64,000 nucleotides of DNA, taken from Tetrastigma voinierianum (Eukaryota > Streptophyta > Magnoliopsida > Vitales > Vitaceae). A model generated the notes under the pieces. The model searched no databases. It was not told the origin of the DNA and saw only the letters and a list, made by a program, of their open reading frames with translations. The stretch is from assembly GCA_016808115.1 (NCBI GenBank), contig JAEQBH010006401.1:62001-126000 (forward strand), in the 5' to 3' direction. The first letter of the stretch is position 1. Each line of letters begins with the position of its first letter. Made by a program: the position numbers and the translations under genes. This document shows positions 22,345-34,909 of this stretch, piece by piece.

Positions 22345-22803
22345 TATAAGATTTTCTTAAGTGGGCTTCAATAAGTGGGAATTAAGCGAATTAATTTGGT
22401 GCAATAAAATTGAGATATATAGATTAATTAGTTTTAATATGGGGAATTTGGTTGGTGTGGGGTGAGTACGGCCCAGGCCAGGTAATGAGGCAGTGGTGTA
22501 ACTCATAAATATTCTCAAGTCCCTACTCTAACCTAGGATCTCGTAATTTTGTTCAGCATCTGATTCGAGAGAGAAAAATTTTCTCTAACTTTCGTGAGTG
22601 CTTGAATCTCATAAGCCGGTGTCATAAATACGGGGATAAGGGAGAAGATATTGAGATCGAGATCGTATTTGCGGATCTTCGATTCGCATCAAGCGACCTT
22701 GGATTCTAAACCGGGTATGCTATTTTTCAATTCTCTACATTATTATGTTTTATTATTCCTAATTATAATTTGATGTAGGAAGAGAATTTATTGGCCCCTG
22801 CGG
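22345..22803 (+). repeat. 5' LTR of the copia element
   Basis: It starts TATAAGATTTTCTTAAGTGG (34,910 has TGTAAGATTTTCTTAAGTGG) and runs in parallel with 34,910-35,351, including GAGAGAGAAAAATTTTCTC and GATTCGCATCAAGC. The TG terminus has changed to TA. Confidence 0.85.
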
Positions 22804-22818
22804 TTGGTATGAGCCTGA
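22804..22818 (+). other. Primer binding site of the copia element
   Basis: TTGGTATGAGCCTGA matches TTGGTATCAGAGCC apart from a two-base loss. It immediately follows the LTR. Confidence 0.75.
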
Positions 22819-22959
22819 CCATAGTTAAAATCAAAACATATGTATTGGAATGATTTTTTAGGGTTTTATTCGAGAGGTTTCTGTCCAGTTTCGGAGATTT
22901 TCATCAAATCAGAACTTGAATTTTATTGCATATTTGGAATCTACTTGTCAAGACGAGAA

Positions 22960-23410
22960 GATCGGTGGGTGGCACGTCACCGGAGGAGGCCGGACGCTCC
23001 CTCACGCGCCTGCGCGCATTAAACCTGACGGTAGCGTGAAGGACACCGCATGGTCCGGAGCCTAGCGGCTTCGACGTCATCTTGTCGGCGGCCAGTCATG
23101 ACGACCGACCTACGCCCAGGCAGATTCGCGACCCCGTCAGGCCGGTTCGAGTTACCGGTCTTTGACGTCGTCGCGGCGTCATCTTGGCCGTCCCGATGCG
23201 GCGGTTGACCCAACTGCAGCTCAACACCCGACCGAATTTTGACGGGCTTCGTTCCAGCGCCCAGGCGGGATTTTCGGCCGACACGGATTTTGACGGGCTT
23301 CGGTCACGCGGGCTGGATTTGACTGGCGGTCAGCGACCGAATACGTGCCGCAGCGCTTCCACACCGCGCGAGCCTTACGGTGGCGGCGTGGCGCGTGTGA
23401 TCACTAGGCG
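22960..23410. other. GC-rich island in the copia leader
   Basis: This 450-base block is much richer in G and C than everything around it and is full of CG dinucleotides. It contains TTTTGACGGGCTTCG twice (near 23,237 and 23,287). Open frames on both strands exist, but no family is recognised. It may belong to the element's leader or be captured foreign DNA. Confidence 0.55.
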
Positions 23411-24189
23411 TCTTGATATCGACAAACTCGTACTGAGATTCTCTACAATGTGGTATATTTATTTTACATGTTTGAAGCTTTTATAGATATGAAAATGCGT
23501 ATAGAACCCTATGTACGCCTAGAAATTAGGGTATTTTTAAGTAGTTCTTTGTATTTCTCTATGGTTTCGGAAATATATATATGGTAGCTAACATGTATAT
23601 CATTGCATAAGGACTGTGTAGAGTCTAAATTCATTGTCTATGAATGAATTGAACAGTATAATTAGCATGACATGTAAAGTAAAAGACATACGCCCCTGTT
23701 TTTTTACTTCTGACATTACATATATATATATATTGAGGAATTTGTGATACAAGTTTATATCCACTGGTATGAGAATTTCAAGGATTCAATTGGTTGTGAC
23801 CGTAAAGTGGCACACTTAGTGGGTTTGAGAAATATCGGAGTCTCGTATTGTGGTGGGATGTCTGTTTTATTGCGAGATCATACTCCCGAAAGGAGGTGAT
23901 CATGTGTTAGTTCATGGGTGATACATGTATAGCATGTCTTGAGAAATAGCGTCAGTGTTCGTACACCCCAAGGTGATTTAAAGAAAGATTGAATATGTTA
24001 TATGGCGTCATCTGGAGAGTGTACAGCTTGCATGTCATATTTTTACGCCCAAGGTGATTATGTGATGATGTATGTAATTCTCTGTATAAGTATTCACATG
24101 ATGCTGATTGTATTGTTTGTTTTGTTTTCCAGTCACTTTTTCTATAAACGGCAATTCCATTTCAATTGAGGTCTACTGGATTGAACTTT

Positions 24190-24930
24190 AAGAAATGAAA
24201 AGAGGATTTTCTATTTGGAATGGAGCTGGCAGATGTTCACATTGCTCTTCTGAATAAGTCGGCCAGATATCCACGACAACGTGTGGCGAGAAAGAACGAG
24301 ACTATCTTTGCACAGGAAAAGAGCAATCGGTTGCTTATTGACAATGAAGAAATCCATTCAGGCATACTTAAAGTGGTTTACCCGGTTGGCTTGTCTTGCT
24401 AAGGAAATGATAGCTGACCTTAGAGGCTAGAAACGCATTCATCCCAATGCGAGGTTGGTACACTTTCAAGCTCTTCAATATGAAGTATGATGAGTGCTGC
24501 GGGGGTTAGAGATTATGTCCTTAGGATGGTGGACCTGAGACGAAGCTTCCAAGCTCTTAATGTTTCCATTCTGATGCTTGCATTGTGCATCAAGCCACTA
24601 AACACCCTTCCACGTTTTGGGATTATAAAGACAAATTACAATTCCCGAGATGAGACTTGGTGGGTTAATAACTTGATAGCAAGAGTGGTGTGAGGAAGAA
24701 AACTTAAAGGAGAAGAGCATATGGCCTTATATCTTGCTAGTTCCCATAAGAAAATAAAGTTCAAAGTGATACTCTGTAAAATTTTCGAAACTACCAGGTC
24801 GATCGACAACTGGGTCCAAAGACATTCTTGAAAAAGGATGGTGATATTTGCTTCTTTGTAAGAAGAAAGGTCACATGAAGAAGAGGTGTGCAAAATTTAA
24901 AGCTTGGATGTCAAGCGTTGGCTTCACAGT
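24190..24930 (+). pseudogene. Copia gag remnant with zinc knuckle
   Basis: Near 24,190-24,400 is a gag-like start, and near 24,510 a RDYVLRMVDL block is read. At 24,845-24,900 shifted frames show the CCHC knuckle (KKKGHMKKRCAKFKAW) that binds element RNA. The capsid frame has several breaks. The N-terminal limit is uncertain. Confidence 0.7.
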
Positions 24931-24959
24931 GTGATTCTTTAACACTTGTTTGTGAATCA

Positions 24960-25609
24960 ACTATCTGACACCGTCGGTCTTGGTGGCTCGATAGTGGAGC
25001 AATCATGTTGCGTTTACCATACGAGTTCATAAGCGGGAGGGAAGCCAAATAAGGATGAATCAAAACTCCTTTGTGGGAAACAACGGCTGATGTCATGTTC
25101 GTGGGAGATGTAATCTTGATTCCTAGTGCGGTTTTAAATTGATGTTGAAAGACACTTTTATGTATGTACCTTCCTTTGCGACGAATTTAGTTTCCGTATC
25201 GTGTTTGATTCATATGATTACTCTTTTGAAATCCAAAAAGCAATGTTATTTCTATATTTCTTAATTCAAATAAGGTTGGGTCTTTGTCATATGTCCAGTT
25301 GCGGTTTGAGTTTATCTCCCAATGACATATCTGATAAACATACGGTGAGGTTGTTTCTAAGAGACCATTACCTAAGGAAGAGTCTTATGCATTGTGGCAT
25401 AAACGGCTTTGCCATATCTCTAAGGATAGAGTAGAAGGGTGTGCTAGAGAGAGAGAGAAGCTAACGTCTGCACATCTTCAAACAGCTGAAATAATGCGTA
25501 CTTTGCAGCTAAGAGTAAAATGACCAAGATAAGAAGAAAAGCGCTATGGAGTCGAAGTTCGGCTTGTTGGATGTCATTCACACCGATATAAGTGGACCTT
25601 ATACGGCAA
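24960..25609 (+). pseudogene. Copia protease, pre-integrase and integrase start
   Basis: A WLDSGA-like protease active-site block is read near 24,983-25,005. ATNLVSVS follows near 25,180. WHKRLCHIS, the GAG-pre-integrase signature, lies at 25,395-25,421. LLDVIHTDISGPYT, the integrase start, ends at the insertion point near 25,605. The domain resumes at 31,815 after the nested element. As read, several frameshifts separate these blocks. Confidence 0.8.
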
Positions 25610-27216
25610 TGATAGGCGTATTTTGTGATGTGTATATAAAATTATGCAGAAAAATATGAAAAGAGCGCTTATTCCGCGCAAGTATACGCTTGTCAAGTAA
25701 TAAAGTGTACCTAAGTACGGATATCGATCCACAAGGAAAATGGGGATGCTAAGTACCAATATTATAATACTTCTCTAATATTCAAACTAACAATTGTGAT
25801 AGTAAAACATAATTTAAACTAAACTAATGAAATTTCTAAATCTAACTAATGAAGTTCACAACTAAGGGATACCAAGAGATGATAAGTTCCTAGGGTACTT
25901 GGTGAAATCGGACAATCCTCTTAGATCTAAGTTAAAATTCTACTCTATTGTTTCATGAAAGTAACAGCGATCTTAATGCAAGTTGGTATAAGCCTCTAGA
26001 GATTAGAATAACCTACCAACTAACACTGGGTCTTTTGCTTTATAATCCAGCCCTAAGTATTAGAGGATGCTTTAAGATCCAAAGTCTCACCGCATCTCCC
26101 TAATTACCGATAATTTCACCACTACCGGGGCTAATTAGGTTGATTCATCTATGTCTAGTTTCTTTACTCCCTTTCGGATCTTACAAGAACCACTCACCAC
26201 ATTGATTGCTTGAAATCAATAATAAATAGAACCAAGTATGAATCAATAGAGGATTGCATTCTGTGAAACAATAGAAAAGCGGAACATTAACAAATAGAGA
26301 TATAAAACCCATGTTCCAATATACTGCAAAACCCTAGATCTACAAATTTAAGCATGATAGAGGTTTGATATATCATAAACTTAGGATAAACATGAAAAGA
26401 GGAGAAGAAACTAATGATCAAATGATGGTGAGTCTGGATTTTCTTCTAATCTAAAGTCTTCTCCCAAATCTTCAAAAGCAGCTCCCAACCTCCTCCTTGG
26501 TCCCCAGTGTGGACAAGTCCTTAATTCGTAGCCTCCCTATTCGTCTCTTTGGGTTGAGCTTAAAAACCCTCCATTATGAGCTCAATGGGCTAAAATCCAC
26601 CAAAACTAAACCCGGGCAGTCGCGACGTCGGTACAGCAGCGACGGCGTCGGGATCTCTGTTCTACAGCGTCGGCGTTGGTTCTCAACGTCATGACGTTCT
26701 TTTGATCCCCCTGTTTTGCTCCAACCGTGAGGCCATAACTTTGTCATCGGAACTCGATTTGGTGTTCTTGGTACGTTGGAAAGCTCTTGGCGTAGAATCT
26801 ATCCATATATGACGATGCCTGAGCTCATATGATTTATGAAAGCGTCAAAATACAGTAGCCTCTCCTGCTGAAAGGTGCCTGCAATGTTTGCTGATTTTCT
26901 TGAGTTTGGAACACATAACTTCTTTGTTCGAACTTAATTTGTTCTTGGTATCCCTAAATATCTTGAAGATGTAGAATCCATACATATATGGCTTGATGCA
27001 ATAGGAGCTCATATGATGTCTGAAAATGTAAAAATTCCCGGTAGCCTCTCCTGCATTTGCTTTTGTAGCCGGTTTTCCTGTTGCACAATTCCACCAAATG
27101 GATGACTTTGATCATGAGAGTGAACTTTAAGAGCATTAGGGCACTTATTTAACATAAAAACACTAGAAAAACTAACTAAAGCATAGGGATAAAATGAGTA
27201 TTTAAGATACTCATCA
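25610..27216 (-). repeat. 3' LTR of the nested element
   Basis: Plus-strand edges are TGATAGGCGTATTTTGTGATG and ATACTCATCA. It matches 30,178-31,814 throughout. Near 26,610-26,700 it holds a CG-rich stretch of repeated GTCGCGAC, GACGTCG and GCGTCGG words. Confidence 0.85.
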
Positions 27217-27231
27217 CACCCCCAAACTTAA
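27217..27231 (-). other. Polypurine tract of the nested element
   Basis: On the minus strand TTTAAGTTTGGGGGTG precedes the LTR start TGATGAGTATC. This orients the element leftward. Confidence 0.7.
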
Positions 27232-29145
27232 ATTCTTGCTTGCCACGACAGAGACCGACCTCAAAACAAAACAAAAATTGAAAATGACATGAACAAAAAA
27301 TAATGAGATGAGTATGATAATATGATTCCAAATGGAAGAATCACGATGAACACAATTTAGCAATATTAGCCTTTTCAACCAAAATTTAGGATCCTTAAAC
27401 TTTTAAACTTTCTAAGGAACATGGCAAAGCAAAGCATAGTGAGTAAAGCAAATCAACCCCCTAAGTCTTCAATGACCTTTCCCAAGGAAACTAAGTGTAG
27501 GTGATAGCATGATCTCCAATGTATAGCTAGGTCCTAGTACCCCCAAACTTAAGCTCAACTCACCTATTTGGAAGAAGCTAACTAAGAAAAGGATAAGCGC
27601 ACCACCTTTTTATTCATACCCGCAATACCTAAAAATGACCTAAATACCTGAAAATGAAAGAAAACCAATGCGAGAAGTTTTAGATATGGTGTTCTGTAGG
27701 GATCATTGATGACTCCACCGGTTAAGTTAGGGCACCAGGCATTAGAATTACTTCAAACATCACCGAACCTCGACAGCTAAGGCCACAAGTTGTGGAAGGA
27801 TCATCTTACGTACCTTGGCCCGATGAAGTCAATGACTCGACCGGTTGAACCAGGCTAGGCTTTGAAAGGCCCCTCGAGCTTTGTGCCGGGATTTCGATTG
27901 GATGATCCCGCTTATTCTTATTCACATACTTCTTTTTTTTACTTTTTTTTTTTTCACTTTTTCTATTTTTTTTTCATTTTCTCTTTTGAGTTGTTGGGGC
28001 TGAAGGCAATCCTCTTTTGACTGGGTTTCCCATCACATAGGTGGCTAGAATCCCCCAAGGTTAGTTGAATTCAAGGCAAAGAGTTCGGGACCAAGGTATA
28101 CAAGGAGACCACAAGTGTGTGTGTGCGTGAGATTCCTTGAGAAATAGCTCCTTGAAGCCTAAAGGAGGTGACTAAGCTAAGTCACCCATACCAAACAACT
28201 TCCTGATTCCAAATCATTTAAAGCTGGGGTCCAATCCACTTTGTACTTGCCCTTTTCAAATGTTTGTGTTCAAAATGACCTTCTACAAGCCGACAAGGCA
28301 CATCAAACTCACTCATATGACTAAAATAAATAAAATAAATAATGAAAGAACATGCAACTAACAACCAACAGCAAAAATAACTAAAACGGTGGAGATACAA
28401 AAGTTGGATTTTGGAATTTTTTTTTTTTTCTTAATAGATTGAATTCACCCCCAGAGCAAATGAACATTGTGCCGATGTGAAACAAAAGCGAAGAATGGAT
28501 AATGAGTACTCCCACGAGGTTGATGAGTCTCACGGAAGTTGCTCCAATGAATATGGCTCGCTTTGGAGCAAGAGGTGTTAAGGGGTTAGACCTTAAGTCC
28601 AAATGAAGGATGCTTGAATATGGTTCCTCTTTGGTTCTTTAAGTAACCCGAATTATTGAACTGACTTTCAACACATTGTAGCTTCCCAAAACCATATTTA
28701 GTCCCAAAGCACGAGAGTAAAAACTCTAAACACGGAAAAACAAAATCAAGCACGAAATTTATAAAAAAAAAACGGCTCAAAACTAATACGAGAAATAGAA
28801 AAGGAAGAAAACTTTTAAGCAGAAATTTGCCTCCCAATTTGCTCAGTTTTTCGAGTCCTGACTACTCTACCCGACTACGGATGGGTTGGTGTTTCTTGCC
28901 CTCCATCTTTCTCTAGGCGATAGTTATGCTCAATCGACAACTTGAGCACATAGTCTTCAAGATCTTTATTTTTTATATTTTTCTATATTTTTTATTTTTT
29001 CTTCCACAAAGGTTCCTTTCATTTCATTGTTCAATTGAATGATGTACTCATCCACCTCAAAAAGTTGGGGTCATCTTCTCATTTTCAATTCCTCATGCAT
29101 CTCACCCAGATAAAAGTCATCTCAGCGCTAGTCTTTCCAACTTCA
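27232..29145 (-). other. Non-coding internal part of the nested element
   Basis: About 1.9 kb lies between the polypurine tract and the gag-like frame. It is AT-rich, with long T runs near 27,930-27,990 and 28,418-28,430. No polymerase signature appears in any frame. In an autonomous Athila-like element this interval would hold pol. Confidence 0.6.
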
Positions 29146-29855
29146 TCATTTGTTTTCATGTGATTCCGGAGAAGTTGGCCATCTTCCCTTCACCTTCAAG
29201 GTTTCTAAATTGTGCATCATTTCTCCACTTGTTTGAAACTTCTCAAGTTCTTCATTATCCTTAAAGTTGATTTCTTCATTGTATCTCGAGTTTTCTTCTT
29301 CATATTCACCCCGAGAGTAGTCTGAACTCTCACATGTTTGTCCTTCAAAGGACATTGTAGCCATATTATCTTGTTCTTTCATATATTTTGCCACTAGTTC
29401 TTCTATACTCATACTCTCCTCTTCTTTAGTTTGTTCTTTCTCGAATCCAAGTTGAGTATAAGAAGTGGCCTTTGGAGCCATCTCTTCTTTCAAGCTCTGG
29501 AATGGTGAAGGCTGAATTTGAACATTAGCCCTTGTCAATTCCATGAATTGAACTTGAGATGTCACACATTCAGCATGAACTCTTTTCATTTCAATTAATG
29601 CTGCCTCTAACTTTGTCATTCTCTCATGTGGAGGTTGACTTGTCTCATTTGGATTAAAGCGGGAGCAACTTGAGAGTAGTCCATTTCATCCATTGATCTT
29701 GAAAATTCAGGTTGTGCCATGGTAAATGAAGCTTGAGTTCTTCTTAATTCATCCATAGCTTCCTCTAGGCTTGATCTTTGGACTTGTGGAGATTGAAGAG
29801 TGTTATAGCTTGTATTCCATGAGGTGTTTGGGTGGTGGCTCCATCCAAAACCCAT
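29146..29855 (-). CDS. Gag-like protein of the nested Athila-like element (split in two frames)
   Basis: Two minus-strand frames abut: 29,616-29,855 (79 residues) and 29,146-29,619 (157 residues). They overlap as ATGA: the first stops at TGA where the second starts at ATG. The first contains HHPNTSWN and LEEAMDELRRTQASFTM; the second is rich in E, K and M, with SMSIEELVAKYMKEQDNM. A WxxHPNxSW motif followed by a coiled-coil-like helix is typical of gag in Athila-type elements. One two-base indel would join the frames, so a single protein is more likely than two. No zinc knuckle is visible. Sequence further upstream (to about 29,990) may code for its N-terminus. Confidence 0.6.
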
Positions 29856-30159
29856 AGTTTATGGAAATTTGCCTCCATATTGAGCACTAATCCGATGATG
29901 CATATGGTTGCCACACTTGACCGCGCGAGTTGTCCTCTTCTTTGATGCTCATCGTGATTGCCTCATCCTTGGTTGTTGCTCAAGGAGAGTCAATGCATTT
30001 TGTCAACTTTCGATGATAGGATCCATTGTGATTTTAACCTAAAAATTTATGCAAAATGAAAACAAAAGTATCAAACTCAAAAACCACACAAATATATACA
30101 TAAAAAATGTTTGAAGTATACAAAGAAGCACTAGTATTGATATTAGCATAAACACCGAT

Positions 30160-30177
30160 TTTCCGACATGCGCCCTT
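30160..30177 (-). other. Primer binding site of the nested element (tRNA-Asp type)
   Basis: On the minus strand GGGCGCATGTCGGAAA follows the 5' LTR. It resembles TGGCGCCGTTGCCGGGGA, the site complementary to tRNA-Asp used by Athila/Tat elements, with a few losses. Confidence 0.55.
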
Positions 30178-31814
30178 TGATAGCGTATTTTTTTGTGATG
30201 TGTATATAAAATTATGCGAGAAAAATATGAAGAGCGCCTATTCCGCGCCAAGTATACGCTTGTCAAGTAATAAAGTGTACACAAGTCACGGATATGCAGG
30301 GAAAATGGGGATGCTAAGTACGATATTATAATACTTCTCTAATATTCAAACTACTTGTTGTGATAGTAAAACATAATTTAAACTAAACTAATAGAATTTC
30401 TAAATCTAACTAATGAAGTTCACAACTAAGGGATACCAGAGATGATAAGTTCCTAGGGTACTTGAATTACTTGATGTTGGACAATCTCTTAGATCTAAGC
30501 AGTTAAAAGAGTCTGCTGTTTCATGAAAATCTTTCCGAGGCGACTCTTTATGCAAGTTAATTATAAGCCTCTCTCGAGGTCGAATAACCTACCAACTAAC
30601 ACTGGGTCTTTTAGCCTCGGCTCAACCCCAAGTATTAGAGATGCCTTTAAGATCCAAAAGTCTTTGCATACTCCTAATTACCGATAATTTCTACACTGCC
30701 GGGGCTAATTAGGTTGATTCATCTATGTCTGGTTCTTTGCTCCCTTCTCGGATCTTGCAAGAACCACTCACCACATTGAGATTGACAAATCAATATGTAA
30801 ATAGAACCAAGTATGAATCAATGAAGTGCATTCATAAGAAACAACAGGAACATTAACAAATAGACCTCAAAACATGTTGATATCTGACCAAAACCTAGAT
30901 CTTAAAATTTAAAGCATGATAGAGGTTTGATATATCACTTAAACTTAGGATAAAACATGAAAAGGGAGAAGAAACTATAATGATCAAATGATGGTGAGTC
31001 TCGGATTTTCTTCCACAAATCACTGATCTTCTCCCAAATCTTCAAAAGCGGCTCCCGACCTCCTCCTTGGTCCCCAGTGTGGACAAAGTCCCCTTCTTGA
31101 ATACAGCCGCCTCCTGATGATCTCTTTCGGGTTTGAGCTTAAAAACCCTCCATTATGGGCTCAAAATGGGCTAAAAATCCACCCAAAACCGACCCGAGCG
31201 TCGCGGCTGGGTGCAGCAACGTCGCGACGACCGGGATCTGTTCTGGCGATCGCGGCGTTGGTTCTCAACGTCGCGACATTCTTTGCGATCCCACTGTTTT
31301 GCTCCAAGCTTACGTGAAACATTGCTTTGTACATCCTGACTCGATTTGGGTGTTCTTAGTACCGTTGGAAAGCTCTTGAAGTGTAGAATCTATCCACCTG
31401 TGACTTGATGCAATATGAGCTCATATGATTTATTAAAACGTCAAATACAGTAGCCTCTCTCCTGCTGAAGGTGCTGCAATGTTTCTTTGATTTTCTTCAA
31501 GTTTTGGAACTTGCATAACTTCTTCATTCGAACTCAATTTTGGTGTTCTTGGTATCCCGAAATATCTTGAAGTGTAGAATCCATACATATATGGCTTGAT
31601 GCAATAGGAGCTCATATGATGTCTGAAAATGTCAAAATTCATTAGCCTCTCCCGTTGCTTTGTGTGCGCTTTTCCACCAATTTTTGCACACTCCACCAAA
31701 TGGATGACCTGACCATGAGTGAACTTTAAGAGCATTAGTGGCACTTATTTAACATAAAAACACTAGAAAACTAACTAAAGCATAGGATAAAATGAGTATT
31801 TAAGATACTCATCA
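30178..31814 (-). repeat. 5' LTR of the nested element
   Basis: Plus-strand edges are TGATAGCGTATTTTTTTGTG and AGATACTCATCA. The full length matches 25,610-27,216 with many small indels. The CG-rich words recur at 31,195-31,290. Confidence 0.85.
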
Positions 31815-32395
31815 AAGCAACCTTGTGTAGAAATTTTTATTTCATCACATTTATCGATGACTATTCTCGATATGGTTATTTGTACTCTGATTAAAGAAAA
31901 TGAGTCTCTTGACAAGTTCAAGATTTTCTGACTAAGCTCAGAAACGCTTGGGAAAAGTCATAAAGGTTGTTAGATTCGACCGGCGCGGGAGAGATATAAG
32001 TGCTACGCGATGCCGGACAAATTTTAATGTGGCCATTCACAACACTATGAGGATTCTCGATGTGGTGCAGCAGCCATGCCCGAGCCCTGGAAAGAAAATG
32101 GTGTAGCCAGAAGGCGCAATCGCACTCTTATGGAAATGGTATGAGTATGATTAGTAGGACAAATTCTAATTCAGGTTTTCTGTGGGGTGAAGCTGAAAAT
32201 GCCTTGTACATTCCGAATCGTGGTACCCACAAAAGTCGCTCCATCGACTCTCGAGTTATGGATCAGCGAAGCCTACTTTAAACCATCTTATGCCTGGGGA
32301 TGTCCTCAGATGAAGTTGTATAATCCAACATTAAGTAAGTCGGACCTGCAACCACTCTGTTACTTCAGATTCAATCTCTAACATTCGAAGGGATA
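31815..32395 (+). pseudogene. Copia integrase, continuation after the insertion
   Basis: The plus strand resumes with YFITFIDDYSRYGYL-like sequence (31,839-31,885 in shifted frames), the centre of the copia integrase core. Near 32,190-32,370 the frame VPTKVAPSTLELWIS and WGCPQMKLYNPTLSKSD give its C-terminal part. Together with 24,960-25,609 this is one integrase gene split by the nested element. Confidence 0.8.
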
Positions 32396-32789
32396 TAGGT
32401 TCTGATAATCCAAATGCAGGCACAAGAATTGTGGAATCACAGATGCCCAAGTTTTCGAGTTTGGATGTGGGTCGAAGAAAGTAGCTACTCAAACTATCGA
32501 GGATGATAAGACAGCGGTAATGGTATCTTTATCTCCTCCCATATAGATAATCGTGGGAACTCCCACACACCATATTGAACCCGCTGAGACTAGGATCCTG
32601 TTGCTGAGACAAATTTCTAACAGTTCCACAAGGCCTCAAAAGTGTGGACGCTGGCTTATTACTACTCAGCAGCAGATCCACTGCGAGACGATCACTATAC
32701 CACCTGACCATTTAGTCTATAGGAGAGCAAGATCATGATATCTGGCCTCAGGATCGATCCTGGGAATAATCATGCGAGGAAGTCGTTGG
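32396..32789 (+). pseudogene. Integrase-to-reverse-transcriptase linker of copia
   Basis: Poorly conserved sequence lies between the integrase end and the reverse transcriptase start. In copia elements this linker is variable and low in conserved motifs, and nothing else is recognised here. Confidence 0.4.
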
Positions 32790-34310
32790 CCCTCTCAATC
32801 GTAACTGGTGGTTGGATGCAATGAGAGATGAAATTCAATTATGAGGCATAATGGAGTTTGGGAACTTCACTGAATTGTTCAAGGTCATAGGCCCACTGGG
32901 TCGTAAATGCAGTGTATAAGACTAAAAGTAATCTCTAGCGTGAAGATCAGAGAAGTTTAAAGCTGCATCAGAGCCAAAGGTTTCACTTAAAGAAGGAGTA
33001 GACTATAGCAACCTTTTCTCCGATCTCTTCTAAAGATTCTTTCAAAGTGATCAGCGGTGCACACGGCTCATTTCGAGCATGGAGTTACAATTTATGGATG
33101 TTAAAACCGGCTTCTCAATGGAGACCTTAATGAAGAAGTCTATATAATGCTACCTCGGGAAAGGTTTTGTGGCAAATGATTCGTGTACACTTGTATGTAG
33201 ACCGAAAGTCTATTTATGGTCTCAAGCAAGCTTCTAGACAATGGTACTTAAAGTTTCATAGTTATTAGTTGCTCATATGGTTTTGCTTCGAGAACAAAGT
33301 AGATCATCGTATATATCGTGAAGGTCATGGGAGGAAATTACTTTCCTAATACTTCCATGCGGATGATATCCCCGCTGGCAGCGCGCGACTCCTGGGTTTA
33401 CCGCATTTACTGCGGATGTTGTCAAATAACTTTGATATGAAGGACCTCCGTGAGGCGCTGTCTCGGGCATTGAGATTCACAGAATCGTTTCGCACTACTG
33501 GGTTTATCTCAGGGCATATGCTGACCGGGATGAAAGATTCAACATGCACAATGTAAACCAGAATTGCTCCCGCCTCAGAAGGTGATAAGTCAGAGTCTCA
33601 CACAATGTCCCCATTCCGATATTGAGAAAGCCCAATGAAGAATATACCTTATGCTAGCGACTGGAGTATTATAAGATTTTTGATGCGACTACAGCCAGAG
33701 ACAAGGTTGGCAAATAAGTGACTTCTGGTACAGATATCGGGCCAACCGTGGACACGATCATCAAGTTGCTACCAAGAAGGTTAAGGAGGTACTTAAAGCG
33801 GACAAAAGACTATATCTTGATTTACAAACATGTTAGGGACCTACAGTAGTTAGGTATTCGGATTGAGCTTTCTTTGGCTGTCGGGATGAAAGAAGTCAAC
33901 AACGGGTTACATGCTAAGTTAGCGGGAGGTGCGATATCATGGAAAAGTAAAGCTTGAAATCAATAGCATCCTACCATGCAATGGAGTTAGTAGCATGCTT
34001 TTCGTAGCTACTCGAGCGAATTTAGCTCAGAAACCTCATTAAGGAATTGGCCGTATTTGATTTTGTAGACCGCGATATCTGATTTGTATTGGCAAATAGC
34101 TACTGCGGTGTTGTTTGTTAGCAGCTTGTAGATGTCTCGAGGTCTAAGCACATGGAGTCAAATACCTAACTATAAAGGAAAAAGTTGGCTTAGATGACAT
34201 TGCGGTGGAGCACATTTCAGCGGATGATATGATTGCAGTCAAGCTAACTAAAGGCCTTCGCCGCCCAGCATATTTGATCGACATGTCATTAACATGGGCT
34301 TAGGGTATCA
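32790..34310 (+). pseudogene. Copia reverse transcriptase and RNase H remnant
   Basis: In shifted plus frames the order is WLDAMRDEI near 32,812, SPISSKDSF near 33,020, FMDVKTGFLNGDLNEEVY near 33,090-33,148, YGLKQASRQWY at 33,213-33,247 and an ADDI block near 33,360. RNase H follows, with a GGAISWKSKA block near 33,930-33,960 and VEHISADDMIA with LTKG near 34,206-34,255, the usual end of copia pol. All blocks are present in order but no open frame spans them, so the enzyme is dead as read. Confidence 0.8.
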
Positions 34311-34909
34311 TGGGATCTGTCGATTAGTGGGGTACATTAGGTTTTATGTTGCTCTTATGAGTTTAATACGATTTCATTACATTTTGTAATAATTGATTTG
34401 CATCAACTCTTTTGCGTTGATAGTGTTGTGAAGTAGATTTATCGAGTTGAGTGCAGCTATGGTGTTGAAAATCTCGGGGCATTGTGTGAAGCGAGGCACA
34501 GGCTATGGGGCATTCTTAGCGTGCTTCATATGATATGTCCTTGTTACATAAAGTAAAGTTACCTATCAAGGTAACATATCTGAGTTCGTTGGAGCAGCTG
34601 ATGGTCTTCTCACGGTGACACCAGGTTTTTGTGACACTTAAGGAGAGAATTTGAATTTAACAAATGGATAACGCATGAAGTATCATTCATTATGAGGTAT
34701 CATTTAACCTCTATATTGAATCAGCTGCTCAATTAAAGTTGAAACGGCTCGTGGCCAATGGAAGGGACTTTGTGTGTGAGTACGTACGATTCTGTGTGAT
34801 TCGGTGTTCGAAGACTTTATGGGATGGGATTGATTATTAGAATAATCTACAGACGATATGAAGGTCTTGTAGCGCGGTTTTGTTTTGTTAATATCGCCTG
34901 ATGGGAGAA

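Larger units (their letters stand above)
25610..31814 (-). mobile_element. Non-autonomous Athila-like LTR element nested in copia integrase
   Basis: Two LTRs of about 1.6 kb (25,610-27,216 and 30,178-31,814) flank a 3.0 kb internal domain. The element ends are TG...CA on the plus strand. The copia integrase reads up to GGCAA at 25,609 and resumes with AAGCAA at 31,814, consistent with a roughly 5-base target duplication. The polypurine tract and primer site place it on the minus strand. Its only coding content is a gag-like frame at 29,146-29,855. Polymerase and integrase are absent, so it would have needed a helper. The assignment to the Athila/Tat group rests on the tRNA-Asp-type primer site and gag style. 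Confidence 0.8.

Noticed and set aside
22960..23410. GC-rich island as a bacterial or organellar insertion with a gene
   Set aside because: Frames on both strands are short and show no recognisable protein; origin cannot be assigned from the sequence alone.
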